Source: Zancudomyces culisetae (lineage: Eukaryota; Kickxellomycota; Harpellomycetes; Harpellales; Legeriomycetaceae). From it: a stretch of 16,022 bases of DNA. Position numbers and translations under genes: made by a program. Below are positions 15,773 to 16,022 of the stretch, one piece after another. The notes under the pieces are model-generated. The model was not told the DNA's origin, did no database searches, and saw nothing but the letters and a program-made list of their open reading frames with translations. The stretch spans positions 1 to 16,022 of the forward strand of contig LSSK01000549.1 of NCBI GenBank assembly GCA_001969505.1, read 5' to 3'. Each line of letters opens with the position of its first letter. Positions within the stretch are counted from its first letter, which is position 1.

Positions 15773-16022
15773 TTTTAATTTTATGGTCAATTCTTATATT
15801 TTAGTATTGGTAACTGTAGCGAGTATTCTTGTATTACAAACAAAACCAGGTTATACATCAAAAAACAAAAAATAGCGCAATTAGCAAAAGAAAGAAAAAA
15901 GACTGAAAAATTTTCATTCTCACCCAAATTACACAATTATTACCAATTTGATCCTGTTCTTGTTATAATAATCTTAATGAACTAAATAAATTCGAAAACT
16001 CTTAGATTTTGATACTAAGCTT
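15773..16022 (-). promoter_or_regulatory. ELP4 upstream region with RRPE-like palindrome
   Basis: This is the leader and promoter side of ELP4. TGAAAAATTTTCA at 15904-15916 reads TGAAAATTTTT on the coding strand, identical to the core of the yeast RRPE box, about 132-144 bases before the ATG. No other gene is visible up to the right edge. Confidence 0.45.

Overview
The window looks like nuclear DNA from a filamentous, early-diverging fungus. It is AT-rich, with GT-AG introns of about 80-250 bases whose branch-site-like motifs read ACTAA(A), many microsatellites, and genes of fungal type. Harpellales/Kickxellomycotina would fit the composition and the fungal-type transcription factor, but that placement is a guess; a fungus is near certain.

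Seven protein genes are supported. On the + strand: cytosolic-type arginyl-tRNA synthetase (702-2399, intronless, with an in-frame stop-free extension back to 411 that resembles a mitochondrial presequence); an LYRM2-like LYR protein (2573-3130, 4 exons); chorismate mutase ARO7 (4124-5772, 5 exons including a 22-base microexon); 4-hydroxyphenylpyruvate dioxygenase (8300-9451, intronless); a fungal-specific transcription-factor-domain protein with no visible zinc cluster (10505-12548, at least 2 exons); and the ribosome-biogenesis factor RRP7 (13117-14205, intronless). On the - strand, convergent with RRP7: Elongator subunit ELP4 (15772-14309, 3 exons).

Functional grouping: RRS1, RRP7 and ELP4 all serve translation (tRNA charging, 40S assembly, tRNA wobble modification), and all three have A-run/T-run elements upstream resembling the yeast RRPE box. 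ARO7 and HPD sit on the same strand and belong to the same tyrosine-related chemistry (chorismate to prephenate; 4-hydroxyphenylpyruvate to homogentisate). The next gene after HPD is the transcription-factor-like gene, and a perfect 12-bp inverted repeat lies just upstream of the HPD TATA box, so a local regulatory unit is possible but unproven.

The non-coding space is large and structured: 3131-4123, 5773-8299, 9452-10504 and 12549-13116 hold C-runs and G-runs able to form quadruplexes, two long-spacer inverted repeats, tandem pyrimidine repeats and candidate TATA boxes. No tRNA, rRNA, CRISPR array, transposon or viral sequence was recognised. The most interesting observations are the possible CUG-initiated mitochondrial ArgRS isoform, the abrupt synonymous codon switch inside the ArgRS gene, the HPD promoter palindrome beside a zinc-cluster-less regulator, and the template-strand quadruplex tract in ARO7 intron 1.
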